Made by a program: the position numbers and the translations under genes. Shown one piece after another: positions 48,572 through 56,238 of a stretch of 64,000 nucleotides of DNA. Position 1 is the first letter of the stretch. The number at the start of each line of letters is the position of its first letter. The notes below the pieces were generated by a model. That model was not told the DNA's origin. It made no database searches and saw only the letters and a list, made by a program, of their open reading frames with translations. The DNA lies in the NCBI GenBank assembly GCA_041649615.1, contig JBAZMT010000002.1, positions 1 to 64,000 of the forward strand, given 5' to 3'. Source of the DNA: JALOAR01 sp041649615. Lineage in GTDB: Bacteria > Patescibacteriota > Minisyncoccia > UBA6257 > Colwellbacteraceae.

Positions 48572-49357
48572 ATGAATAAAAAAATTATCGCAATATTGGC
48601 TGTCGTGATAGTCGCCGTGTTGGCCGGGGCTGTCATTTGGTCCCGGTATCAAAAAAGCGGTCAGTCCATCACGGAAAAGGCCGTGGAAGAAAAGACGGAC
48701 TTTTACGAAATAACGGCCAAATACCCGATCGATCCGTGGGATAAGGACGGCGCCATCAAGGAATTCGTGAATTACCAAGTCGATCAAAGAAAAGAGGATT
48801 GGAAAGTCGGGGGCGATATATATAACACGGAAAAAGACGTGGAGGCGCGGTTTCCGGACAGGCCGAAAATGGTGTATACGATGGACATTACCTATACGAA
48901 ATACGATTCTCCGAAATTCGGGACGAGATCTTACGTCTTTATCATCGGCGAATATACCGGGGGAGCGAATGCTAACGCGAGAGTGCAATCTTTTAGCTTC
49001 AATAAGGACGGACGAATTCAAATAGGGGACATCTTGAACCTGGCGGACGATCATAACGATATCGAACTCACGAAGATATTATTCGACAAGGCCATGACCG
49101 ACCCCGAACGGTTTCCCAGCGCCGACATAACAAGGGAAGGAACGGGTCTCGCTTATCTCAAGGACGATGGTATAACTTTCGATCAGAGCAAATGTCATTG
49201 CGACGGATTTCTTTTTTCGTCCAACTTTCAGAATTTCGTCATCAAGGACGAAGGAATTGATTTCTTCTTCGGTAAATATCAGGCGACCATAGGCGCGTCG
49301 GGAGTGGTCGATGTCATGTTGGACTGGGACGCTCTGGCGCCGTATTTAGAAATATAA
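48572..49357 (+). CDS. Membrane-anchored DUF4163/DUF3298-like protein
   Basis: A 261-residue protein with an N-terminal membrane helix (residues 3-25) and an extracytoplasmic domain. YEITAKYPI, FIIGEYTGGANANARVQSFSF and the region DDGITFDQSKCHCDGF resemble the DUF4163 plus DUF3298 pair found in RsiV and PdaC, which bind lysozyme or deacetylate peptidoglycan. The usual TGGAH is TGGAN here. A CHC motif lies near residue 210. Role at the envelope is inferred. The ATG at 48572 fits the signal-anchor better than an upstream TTG. Confidence 0.75.
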   Translation: MNKKIIAILAVVIVAVLAGAVIWSRYQKSGQSITEKAVEEKTDFYEITAKYPIDPWDKDGAIKEFVNYQVDQRKEDWKVGGDIYNTEKDVEARFPDRPKMVYTMDITYTKYDSPKFGTRSYVFIIGEYTGGANANARVQSFSFNKDGRIQIGDILNLADDHNDIELTKILFDKAMTDPERFPSADITREGTGLAYLKDDGITFDQSKCHCDGFLFSSNFQNFVIKDEGIDFFFGKYQATIGASGVVDVMLDWDALAPYLEI

Positions 49358-49414
49358 TTTTACGAACGGATTTTCTTGTTATTTATCCGCTTTTTTGGTA
49401 CTTTGACAAAGCTA

Positions 49415-50836
49415 ATGGCGGAAGAAGAAGCAAAAAAGGAGAAAAGACCACCGATAGTGGTGGTTATGGGACACGTTGATCACGGAAAGACGAGTCTTTT
49501 GGACTACATTAGAAAAACCCGCGTTGCCGGAAAAGAAGCGGGCGGAATCACGCAATCTATCGGAGCTTACGAGATTGAACACGAAAGCAATAAAATAACA
49601 TTCATAGATACGCCGGGACATGAAGCTTTCAAGGCGATGAGAACGCGCGGAGCGACCGTGGCGGATATCGCCGTTTTAGTTGTCGCGGCGGATGAAGGAC
49701 CAAAACCACAGACGGAAGAATCAATAAAAATTTTAACGGAATCGCAAACACCTTATGTCGTGGCTATCACGAAAATAGATTCGCCGCGGGCAGACACGGA
49801 AAAAGTTAAAAACGAGCTTGCGAGCAAAGGCGTCTATTTGGAAGGGTACGGCGGAAACGTAAGCTGGCAGGGAGTTTCGTCCAAAACAGGGGAGGGAGTA
49901 TCGGAGCTTTTGGATCTGATTCTTCTTCTTGCGGACGTGTCGGAACTCGCATATGACCCCGAAGCGCGCGCTTCGGGATTTGTGATTGAATCCAAAAAAG
50001 ACAGCCGGAGAGGAATCGTGGCTTCGCTTATATTAAAAGACGGGACTTTGAGGCTGGGACAGAATATTGTGACTTCCACGACGCTCGGGAAAATAAAAAT
50101 TTTAGAGGATTTTACGGGGAAGGGAGTAAAAGAATTGCATCCTTCCGCTCCGGCGCTTGTCGTCGGATTTGAAGACATTCCTTTGGCGGGTGAAGAATTT
50201 GAGGCGGGAGAAGTAACGCTTACTCTTTTGGAAGCAAAACAACGAGAAAAAAAGACAGAAGAAAAAGAAGGCACTATCGCCGCAGTGCTCAAAGCGGACG
50301 TCAGCGGATCGCTTGAAGTCTTAAAAGACGTGATGGCGGGAAAAATAAAGATAGTGGGTTCTTCGGCCGGAGACATAACGGATGGAGACGTTAAATCAGC
50401 CGTTGCCGCAAACGCCTTGATTATCGCGTTTCGCACAAAATTCAACAGTAAGTCGGTAGAAATGTTTGCGAGAAACAATAACGTAAAAGTATTTTCATCG
50501 GACATAATTTATGAACTTGTTAAATCGGTTGACGAGTACATTGAGGAAACGTCCGAACCGGAAATTGCGGGAAGAATGGAAGTACTCGCCATATTCGGTA
50601 AAAAAGACGACAACCAAATAATAGGGGGAAAAGTCGTTGAGGGAGCGATCAGAACAGGGAGAAAGGTGGAAATAAAAAGAAGGGGAATGCTCGTAGGTGA
50701 CGGAAAAATCGTCAATCTTCAATCGGGGAAGAAAGACGCAAAGGAAGTGGAAGCGCCGAACGAATGCGGAATCTTGATTGATACGGTCGCTTCCATAAAA
50801 GTAGGAGATGAGCTTTCGCAAGCAGCAATTAAATAG
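49415..50836 (+). CDS. infB: Translation initiation factor IF-2, short form
   Basis: A 473-residue IF2 that starts nearly at the G domain: GHVDHGKTSLLDY (residues 18-30), DTPGHEAF, ITKIDSPRAD, then domains II, III and IV. The N-terminal IF2_N domains of other bacteria are missing, as is usual in reduced genomes. It brings fMet-tRNA to the 30S subunit. The start is set at ATG 49415 (MAEEEAKKEK) rather than a TTG 39 bases earlier. A TACTTT box lies ten bases upstream. It overlaps rbfA by 29 bp. Confidence 0.95.
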   Translation: MAEEEAKKEKRPPIVVVMGHVDHGKTSLLDYIRKTRVAGKEAGGITQSIGAYEIEHESNKITFIDTPGHEAFKAMRTRGATVADIAVLVVAADEGPKPQTEESIKILTESQTPYVVAITKIDSPRADTEKVKNELASKGVYLEGYGGNVSWQGVSSKTGEGVSELLDLILLLADVSELAYDPEARASGFVIESKKDSRRGIVASLILKDGTLRLGQNIVTSTTLGKIKILEDFTGKGVKELHPSAPALVVGFEDIPLAGEEFEAGEVTLTLLEAKQREKKTEEKEGTIAAVLKADVSGSLEVLKDVMAGKIKIVGSSAGDITDGDVKSAVAANALIIAFRTKFNSKSVEMFARNNNVKVFSSDIIYELVKSVDEYIEETSEPEIAGRMEVLAIFGKKDDNQIIGGKVVEGAIRTGRKVEIKRRGMLVGDGKIVNLQSGKKDAKEVEAPNECGILIDTVASIKVGDELSQAAIK

Positions 50837-51140
50837 TCTCATAAGAAACGAAGTCGCGAAGGCAATTCAGAGAGAAGTGGAATTCCCCGCGGGCGCGCTT
50901 GTCTCCGTTACGGAAGTAAGAGTTTCGGACGATCTGGCTCACGCGGACGTAATGATTTCCGTTCTTCCTTCAGCGAAAAAAGACGCGGCCTTAAAGGCGC
51001 TAAACGCCAAACAATCGGAAATTCAAACGATTCTTTTCAAAAAAATAAAAATAATGTCCTTGCCGAAAGTCCGTTTTAATTACGATCCGGGACCGGAAAA
51101 AGCGGCGGATATTGAAAGAATTTCACTTGGTGGAAAATAG
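50808..51140 (+). CDS. rbfA: Ribosome-binding factor A
   Basis: A 110-residue KH-fold protein with SLIRNEVAKAIQREV at the N-terminus, VTEVRVSDDLAHADVMISVLP and LPKVRFNYDPGPEKAADIERI. It binds 16S rRNA during 30S maturation. Overlap with infB (29 bp) is normal for this gene pair, which is usually found as infB-rbfA. Confidence 0.9.
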   Translation: MSFRKQQLNSLIRNEVAKAIQREVEFPAGALVSVTEVRVSDDLAHADVMISVLPSAKKDAALKALNAKQSEIQTILFKKIKIMSLPKVRFNYDPGPEKAADIERISLGGK

Positions 51141-51173
51141 GCGTAACGGTTGCTAGAATCAGAGACGTTGCTT

Positions 51174-51245
51174 GGCCTGGTAGTCAAGTGGTAAGACGGA
51201 GCTCTGCAAAAGCTCTATACGCGAGTTCGATTCTCGCCCAGGCCT
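51174..51245 (+). tRNA. tRNA-Cys (GCA)
   Basis: Acceptor GGCCTGG/CCAGGCC, anticodon stem GAGCT/AGCTC with loop CTGCAAA (GCA), T-arm GCGAG/CTCGC, discriminator T. Confidence 0.95.
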
Positions 51246-51311
51246 CTGAAATAACGGAATAGGCTGAATATATATTTCTTATTAGTGTTCCCTATTTGAT
51301 ATACTTATTAG

Positions 51312-51785
51312 GTGAGAACGAGATCTTGGACGGAAGAAAATTTGTTAGCAGCTATCCAGACTTCTTATAGTTTGAGACAAGTTATTAAAAAGTTAGGACT
51401 AAAAGCTGCAGGAGGTAATTATTGTCAGATAAAAGATTTTATAAGTAATAGAGGTTTTGATATAAGCCATTTTCGTGGAAAAGGGTGGAGTGCTGGGTTA
51501 CGAGGAATAGGTAGGCCTCGCATCTCGTTAGAGGATATCCTGATCAAGGATAGTAGTTTTCAAAGTTTCAAACTTAAAAAAAGATTATTTGCCTCTGGTT
51601 TAAAACCAGAATACTGTGAAGAGTGTGGCTGGAATAAAAGGACAAAAGAAGGTTATTTACCGCTTGAACTAGACCATATTAACGGGGATCATAGGGATAA
51701 TAGAATAGAAAATCTCCGTGTGTTATGTCCGAATTGTCATAGTTTAAAACCTACCCACAGAGGTAGAAAATTAAAAGGAATATAA
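51312..51785 (+). CDS. HNH endonuclease, phage type
   Basis: A 157-residue protein starting at GTG. The N-terminal 60 residues look like a helix-turn-helix (TEENLLAAIQTSYSLRQVIKKLGL), and the C-terminal part is an HNH nuclease: CEECGW, LPLELDHINGDHRDNRIENLRVLCPNCHS. This HTH-HNH layout is known from homing endonucleases of phages. It lies between tRNA-Cys and tRNA-Leu. It is the second HNH in the window and shares the A+T-rich composition of the first. Confidence 0.87.
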   Translation: MRTRSWTEENLLAAIQTSYSLRQVIKKLGLKAAGGNYCQIKDFISNRGFDISHFRGKGWSAGLRGIGRPRISLEDILIKDSSFQSFKLKKRLFASGLKPEYCEECGWNKRTKEGYLPLELDHINGDHRDNRIENLRVLCPNCHSLKPTHRGRKLKGI

Positions 51786-51791
51786 AGGTAT

Positions 51792-51874
51792 GCCCGGGTG
51801 TTGGAATGGTAGACAAGCGACACTTAAAATGTCGTGGAGGCAACTCCGTGTGGGTTCGATCCCCACTCCGGGCA
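51792..51874 (+). tRNA. tRNA-Leu (TAA)
   Basis: Class II tRNA without an intron: acceptor GCCCGGG/CCCGGGC-type, anticodon stem CGACA/TGTCG with loop CTTAAAA (TAA), long variable arm GGAGGCAACTCC, discriminator A. Only five bases separate it from the next ATG. Confidence 0.94.
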
Positions 51875-51879
51875 CTAAA

Positions 51880-52626
51880 ATGAAAGAAGAACATATTATC
51901 GTAGACGATCTGGACGTTTCTTACCTTGACCGCGGAGAGGGCGAAATCTTCTTGTTTCTTCACGGATGGGGAATGAACGCTTTTTCGTTCAACGATTTAA
52001 TGGAACGATTCGGTGATAAGAGATGCGTGGCGCTATCTCTTCCCGGATTTGGAGGAAGCGAGAAGCCGAAAACGGCGTGGAGCGTTGCCGATTACGCTAA
52101 ATTCGTTCGCAAATTTCTTGAGAGACTTGAAATAAACGGAATTAAAGCGATAATCGCGCATTCGTTCGGAGGAAGAGTGGCTATAAAAGGAGTAGCCTCG
52201 GGAATTTTAGACCCGAAAAAATTGATTCTTATCGCTTCGGCGGGGGCGGCGAAAAAGTCGCTTAAGATGCGAATACTCGGGATGATCGCGAAAATCGCTA
52301 AAATATTTTTTGCCATTTGGCCCTTGTCGCTTTTGAAAAATCGTTTGAAGCAGGTCGTGGGAAGCAGAGATTATTTAAGCGCGGGAGAAATGAGGGGTAC
52401 GTTTATAAAAGCGATCAATGAAAGTTTGCTCCCGGATGCCAAAAAAATATCCATTCCAACGCTTTTAATGTGGGGAGATAGAGATACGGAGACTCCTCTT
52501 AACGAAGCTTATAGGTTTACGAGCGTGATTAAAAACGCGAAACTTGAAATTTTTTCGGGAGCGGGACATTTTGTTTTTAAAGAAAGATTAAACGAAGTCG
52601 CGGAGGCGATAAACAAATTTCTATGA
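51880..52626 (+). CDS. Alpha/beta hydrolase
   Basis: A 248-residue serine hydrolase: oxyanion-hole HGWGMNAFSF, nucleophile elbow HSFGGRVAI, acid MWGDRDTETP and catalytic histidine GAGHFVFKE. The start ATG is five bases after the tRNA-Leu end. It overlaps murF by 4 bp (ATGA), so it belongs to a cell-wall gene operon, but the substrate is not known. Confidence 0.88.
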   Translation: MKEEHIIVDDLDVSYLDRGEGEIFLFLHGWGMNAFSFNDLMERFGDKRCVALSLPGFGGSEKPKTAWSVADYAKFVRKFLERLEINGIKAIIAHSFGGRVAIKGVASGILDPKKLILIASAGAAKKSLKMRILGMIAKIAKIFFAIWPLSLLKNRLKQVVGSRDYLSAGEMRGTFIKAINESLLPDAKKISIPTLLMWGDRDTETPLNEAYRFTSVIKNAKLEIFSGAGHFVFKERLNEVAEAINKFL

Positions 52627-54044
52627 TCAAGCGTTTTTTATCGCGATTCAATTTGCGTTACGTTCATTCGCTCGTTTATATGCTTCAGGCGACCGAGTAT
52701 AAAGTCGGCGATTATTTCTCGTGGCTCAAAAGAGTTGATGATTTTCGGTTTGTTGAAAAAAGAAAAAAGCTCGTAAAGACGTTGAAAGCGAAAACACTCC
52801 TTGTAATGGGGTGGTTAATTTGGATTGTGGCTATTTTATTCAGCGTTTTTTATTCGTCAATTTTCGGATACGTTTCCACGATATTTTTAATCATTCTATC
52901 TCCGTACGTTCTCGCTTACGCACTCGGGATAATCGTTCTCTTGGGGCAATTCGTTCAAATCCCGGTTGAAAACGTGATTATTAGCCAAGCGCGGAAAGTA
53001 TTAATTCGCCATAAAGCGACTCGGATCGCCATTGCGGGAAGTTTTGGCAAAACCACAATGCGCGAAATTATGAATATTGTTTTGTCGGAGGGTAAAAAAG
53101 TAGCCGCTCCGCCTCACAGTTACAACACGCCTTTAAGCATCGCTAAGTTTGTAAAAGAGCTAAAGGGAGACGAGGAGATATTAATTTTTGAGTTTGGCGA
53201 ATACTATCCTGGGGATATACGGAGATTGTGCGAATTCGTGAAACCCGATATGGGTGTCATCACGGGAATTAACGAGGCCCATCTTGCGAAATTTGAAACA
53301 TTGGATAAAACGGCAAAGACGATCTTTGAACTTGCCGATTTTTTGGGGGATAAACCCGTGTATGTAAACGGCGAGAGTGAAAATGCGCGAGCGCACGCAC
53401 GAAAGAATCATATAATTTACGATCGCAACGGCGTTTCCGATATGCAAGTCAAAAAAGCCGAAACCGACTTGTCAGGAACGTCTTTTACGCTTGCGATTAA
53501 TGAAAAAGAATGGAACTTCAAATCATCTCTTCTCGGCCTTCATCAAATCGGACCGCTTACGGCCGCGATCGCCATTGCCAGGGGAAATGGACTGTCACTC
53601 GGGCAAATTCAATCGGGAATCGCAAAAACCAAACCGTTTGAACATCGCTTGGAACCGATTTATGGCGAAGACGGCGTTACGATTCTTGATGACAGCTATA
53701 ACGGAAATCCGGACGGAGTAAAAGCGGTTATTGAATTTCTATCGTCTTTAAAAACCGGAGGCAGACGAATTTATGTGACTCCGGGACTTGTGGAAATGGG
53801 CGCTCGAACGAAAGAAGTTCACCGCGAGATCGGACGAGAACTCGCCAAGGCCCGCATTGAAAAAGTCGTGCTTATCAAAAATTCCGTAACGTCCTATATT
53901 GAAGAAGGATTAAAGGAAAGCCAGTATGAAGGAGAAGTAATTTGGTTTTCCGACGCTTTAAGCGCTTTTGCGGCTTTACCTCAAATGACCGCGAAGGGGG
54001 ATATAGTTTTGCTTCAAAACGATTGGCCCGACCAATATGCCTAA
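52623..54044 (+). CDS. MurF-like Mur ligase with N-terminal membrane domain
   Basis: A 473-residue protein. Residues 1-55 are basic and amphipathic, then hydrophobic helices at about 57-77 and 82-110. From about 130 the central Mur-ligase domain begins: P-loop GSFGKTT (139-145), EFGEYYPGDI, TGINEAHL and ILDDSYNGNPDGVK of the C-terminal ligase domain. MurF adds D-Ala-D-Ala to UDP-MurNAc-tripeptide. The usual MurF N-terminal Rossmann-like domain for the UDP substrate is replaced by membrane helices, so it probably acts at the membrane. The following gene, ddl, makes its substrate, which supports the assignment. Confidence 0.85.
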   Translation: MIKRFLSRFNLRYVHSLVYMLQATEYKVGDYFSWLKRVDDFRFVEKRKKLVKTLKAKTLLVMGWLIWIVAILFSVFYSSIFGYVSTIFLIILSPYVLAYALGIIVLLGQFVQIPVENVIISQARKVLIRHKATRIAIAGSFGKTTMREIMNIVLSEGKKVAAPPHSYNTPLSIAKFVKELKGDEEILIFEFGEYYPGDIRRLCEFVKPDMGVITGINEAHLAKFETLDKTAKTIFELADFLGDKPVYVNGESENARAHARKNHIIYDRNGVSDMQVKKAETDLSGTSFTLAINEKEWNFKSSLLGLHQIGPLTAAIAIARGNGLSLGQIQSGIAKTKPFEHRLEPIYGEDGVTILDDSYNGNPDGVKAVIEFLSSLKTGGRRIYVTPGLVEMGARTKEVHREIGRELAKARIEKVVLIKNSVTSYIEEGLKESQYEGEVIWFSDALSAFAALPQMTAKGDIVLLQNDWPDQYA

Positions 54045-55206
54045 TAAAAAAACAATTGCCGTAATATTCGGGGGAAAAAGCGCCGAGCATGACGTTTCTA
54101 TCATCACGGCGCATATTCCGATAATCAACGCACTCAAGGTAGCGGATAAATACAATGTCTTGCCGGTTTATATCGCAAAGGACGGAAGGTGGTATTCGGA
54201 ATCTTCAATGAACGATTTGGATTATTTCAAGAGAGCGGATTACGAGGATAGACTGACCGGAGATAAACTGGTGGATATATCTCTTAACGGCGGATTCAAA
54301 ATAATTCATCGGGGATTGTTTTCTAAATCGATACCAATCGATATAGTGTTTACCGCCATGCATGGCACTTTCGGCGAAGACGGAAGTCTAATGGGAATGC
54401 TTCGGATGGCAAACGTTCCGTTTGTGGGATGCGATATGTCCGCTTCGGCAGTGGCTATGGATAAAATATTTACAAAACAGATTATTGCCGCGGAAGGCAT
54501 CCCTGTAGTTCCCTTTGTCTGGTTTACAAGATATGACTGGGAGAAAATGCCGGATGAATGTTTAAGTGAAGCGAAAAAGTTGAACTGGCCGTTATTCGTG
54601 AAGCCTCCCCATCTTGGGTCATCGATTGGTATGGCAAAAGTGAGAGACGAGAAAGGGCTAAGAGACGCTATTGAGGTAGCGCTCCATTATGACAGTAAAG
54701 TTTTAATTGAGGAGAGCGTAGAGAACTTAATAGAGGTAACTCTGCCGATTATCGGGGATGACGAGCCACAATTAGGAGCTATCGAGCGGCCGCTCAATAA
54801 GTCGGATTTTTTTGATTTTGAAGAAAAGTATCTGTCTCAAGGAAAAAAGACGGGACTGTCGCAAGGTTCTTACAGCGAAATTCCCGCCAAAATTGCGCCA
54901 GACCTTGCACGTGAAGTGGAAACATTGGGTAAGAAAACTTATCGAGCGCTCGGATGCTCCGGCATGGCGCGTATAGATTTCTTAATCAATGAAAAAAGTA
55001 ACAACGTTTTCGTAAATGAGGTTAATCCTCTGCCAGGAAGTCTTTATCATCACAACTTTAAAACCATAGGAATATCGGATATTGATTTGGTAAATAGACT
55101 TATCGCTTTTGCCGAAGAAAGGTTCACGGAAGAGCGAAAACTGACCCGAACGTTCAAGTCCGAGATCCTGAATAAAATAAGGGGAGGCAAGAAAGGAGAG
55201 AACTAA
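54037..55206 (+). CDS. ddl: D-alanine--D-alanine ligase
   Basis: A 389-residue ATP-grasp ligase: VIFGGKSAEHDVSI, MHGTFGEDGSLMGMLRMANVPFVGCDMSASAVAMDK, KPPHLGSSIGMAKV, and EVNPLPGSLYHHNF. It makes the D-Ala-D-Ala dipeptide for the cell wall. It overlaps murF by 8 bp. The gene ends 4 bp inside the convergent Hsp20 gene. Slightly longer than average (about 310-370) because of an extra loop after GAIERPLN. Confidence 0.95.
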   Translation: MPNKKTIAVIFGGKSAEHDVSIITAHIPIINALKVADKYNVLPVYIAKDGRWYSESSMNDLDYFKRADYEDRLTGDKLVDISLNGGFKIIHRGLFSKSIPIDIVFTAMHGTFGEDGSLMGMLRMANVPFVGCDMSASAVAMDKIFTKQIIAAEGIPVVPFVWFTRYDWEKMPDECLSEAKKLNWPLFVKPPHLGSSIGMAKVRDEKGLRDAIEVALHYDSKVLIEESVENLIEVTLPIIGDDEPQLGAIERPLNKSDFFDFEEKYLSQGKKTGLSQGSYSEIPAKIAPDLAREVETLGKKTYRALGCSGMARIDFLINEKSNNVFVNEVNPLPGSLYHHNFKTIGISDIDLVNRLIAFAEERFTEERKLTRTFKSEILNKIRGGKKGEN

Positions 55207-55583
55207 TCTCCGCGGACTTTTAATTTTCTTGCTCTGTCTTTTATGATTTTCGGAAGACGGACGCGCAGAATGCCGTTTTTGAATTCCGCTTTCGCTTTAT
55301 CAGGATCAACTTCCTGCGGAAGGATGACGGAACGGGAAAACTTTCCCCAATAACATTCCTGGTACAGATAATTTTCATCCGATATTTCGTTACTGCGTCT
55401 TCTTTCGCCGCGGATAGTAACCGACTCGCTCGTGATGTCAATGTCCAAGTCATCCGGTTCAACACCGGCGATGGTGGATTCAATCACTATGTCGTCTTCC
55501 GTTTGGTAAACGTCTATGGTGAGCTGACCTTCTCCTTCGTCTCCTAAATAAGCGAGACTATTTTCCGCGATTTTTTCTCTCAT
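55203..55583 (-). CDS. Small heat-shock protein, Hsp20 family
   Basis: A 126-residue alpha-crystallin-domain protein: QLTIDVYQTEDDIVIESTIAGVEPDDLDIDI, SVTIRGERRR, YLYQECYWGKFSRSVILPQEVD and FKNGILRVRLPK. It holds unfolded proteins. The N-terminal arm is short. The start lies 26 bp inside the end of the PrsW gene, so it is probably co-transcribed with it. Confidence 0.93.
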   Translation of the reverse strand: MREKIAENSLAYLGDEGEGQLTIDVYQTEDDIVIESTIAGVEPDDLDIDITSESVTIRGERRRSNEISDENYLYQECYWGKFSRSVILPQEVDPDKAKAEFKNGILRVRLPKIIKDRARKLKVRGD

Positions 55584-56238
55584 GGTAGTACGCTTTTATT
55601 TTATCAAATTGATAGAACAATATGAAGGCAATAAATACAAGGAAGATAGTTGGATAAAATTCCGGACCGAAACCGAGAACAAGAAGGTTGAAAATCATAT
55701 GCACGACGACCGCGGCGATGATTCCGAAGAAAAGTTTTCCTTTGGCCCAGAGATAACCCAAGAGTCCCGAAGAAAGAGCGTGCATAAGAGTGGCGCCGAT
55801 AAAACGAAGAACGGAGAGTCCAATGAATTCCTCGGTGGATCTTGCGTTCATCAGGAAAAAGAAATTTTCCGCCACGGCAAAACCCAAAGCAGCGGTAATC
55901 ATATAAACCATTCGGTCTATCGGCTCGTCAAAGAACCGGCTGTGGCTTATGAATATGAAAACGGTGATAAATTTAACGAGCTCTTCTATCAAGGCATTTG
56001 CTCCGATTGATAAAACCGAATATTCGGTGATGCCCAGGACGGGAGCGTAAATAGAGAATAGTTTTTCAAATCCCGCGGCGGCGAGAGCCGAGATAATGCC
56101 GAAAATAAAAGTTTTAGTGATAATGCTTTTCGGTTCGGGTTGTTCTCTGTCTTCAAGTAAAAAGAAAATAAGCCAGGCGGAACTCAAGAGAAATCCTAGG
56201 AAAATAGAGGCGGGGATAATATAGTCGGTTATTGCCAA
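55558..56238 (-). CDS. PrsW-family intramembrane metalloprotease
   Basis: A 226-residue membrane protein with about seven to eight helices. Metal-site motifs: ALIEELVKF (EExxK), LGFAVAENFFFL, MHALSSGLLG and AVVVHMIFNL, the PrsW/CAAX-like pattern. In Bacillus PrsW cleaves an anti-sigma factor. Here an anti-sigma-like gene lies at 41855, but the link is only a possibility. The start is a TTG at 56238 overlapping the valS stop region. It is co-oriented with valS and hsp20. Confidence 0.85.
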   Translation of the reverse strand: MAITDYIIPASIFLGFLLSSAWLIFFLLEDREQPEPKSIITKTFIFGIISALAAAGFEKLFSIYAPVLGITEYSVLSIGANALIEELVKFITVFIFISHSRFFDEPIDRMVYMITAALGFAVAENFFFLMNARSTEEFIGLSVLRFIGATLMHALSSGLLGYLWAKGKLFFGIIAAVVVHMIFNLLVLGFGPEFYPTIFLVFIAFILFYQFDKIKAYYHERKNRGK

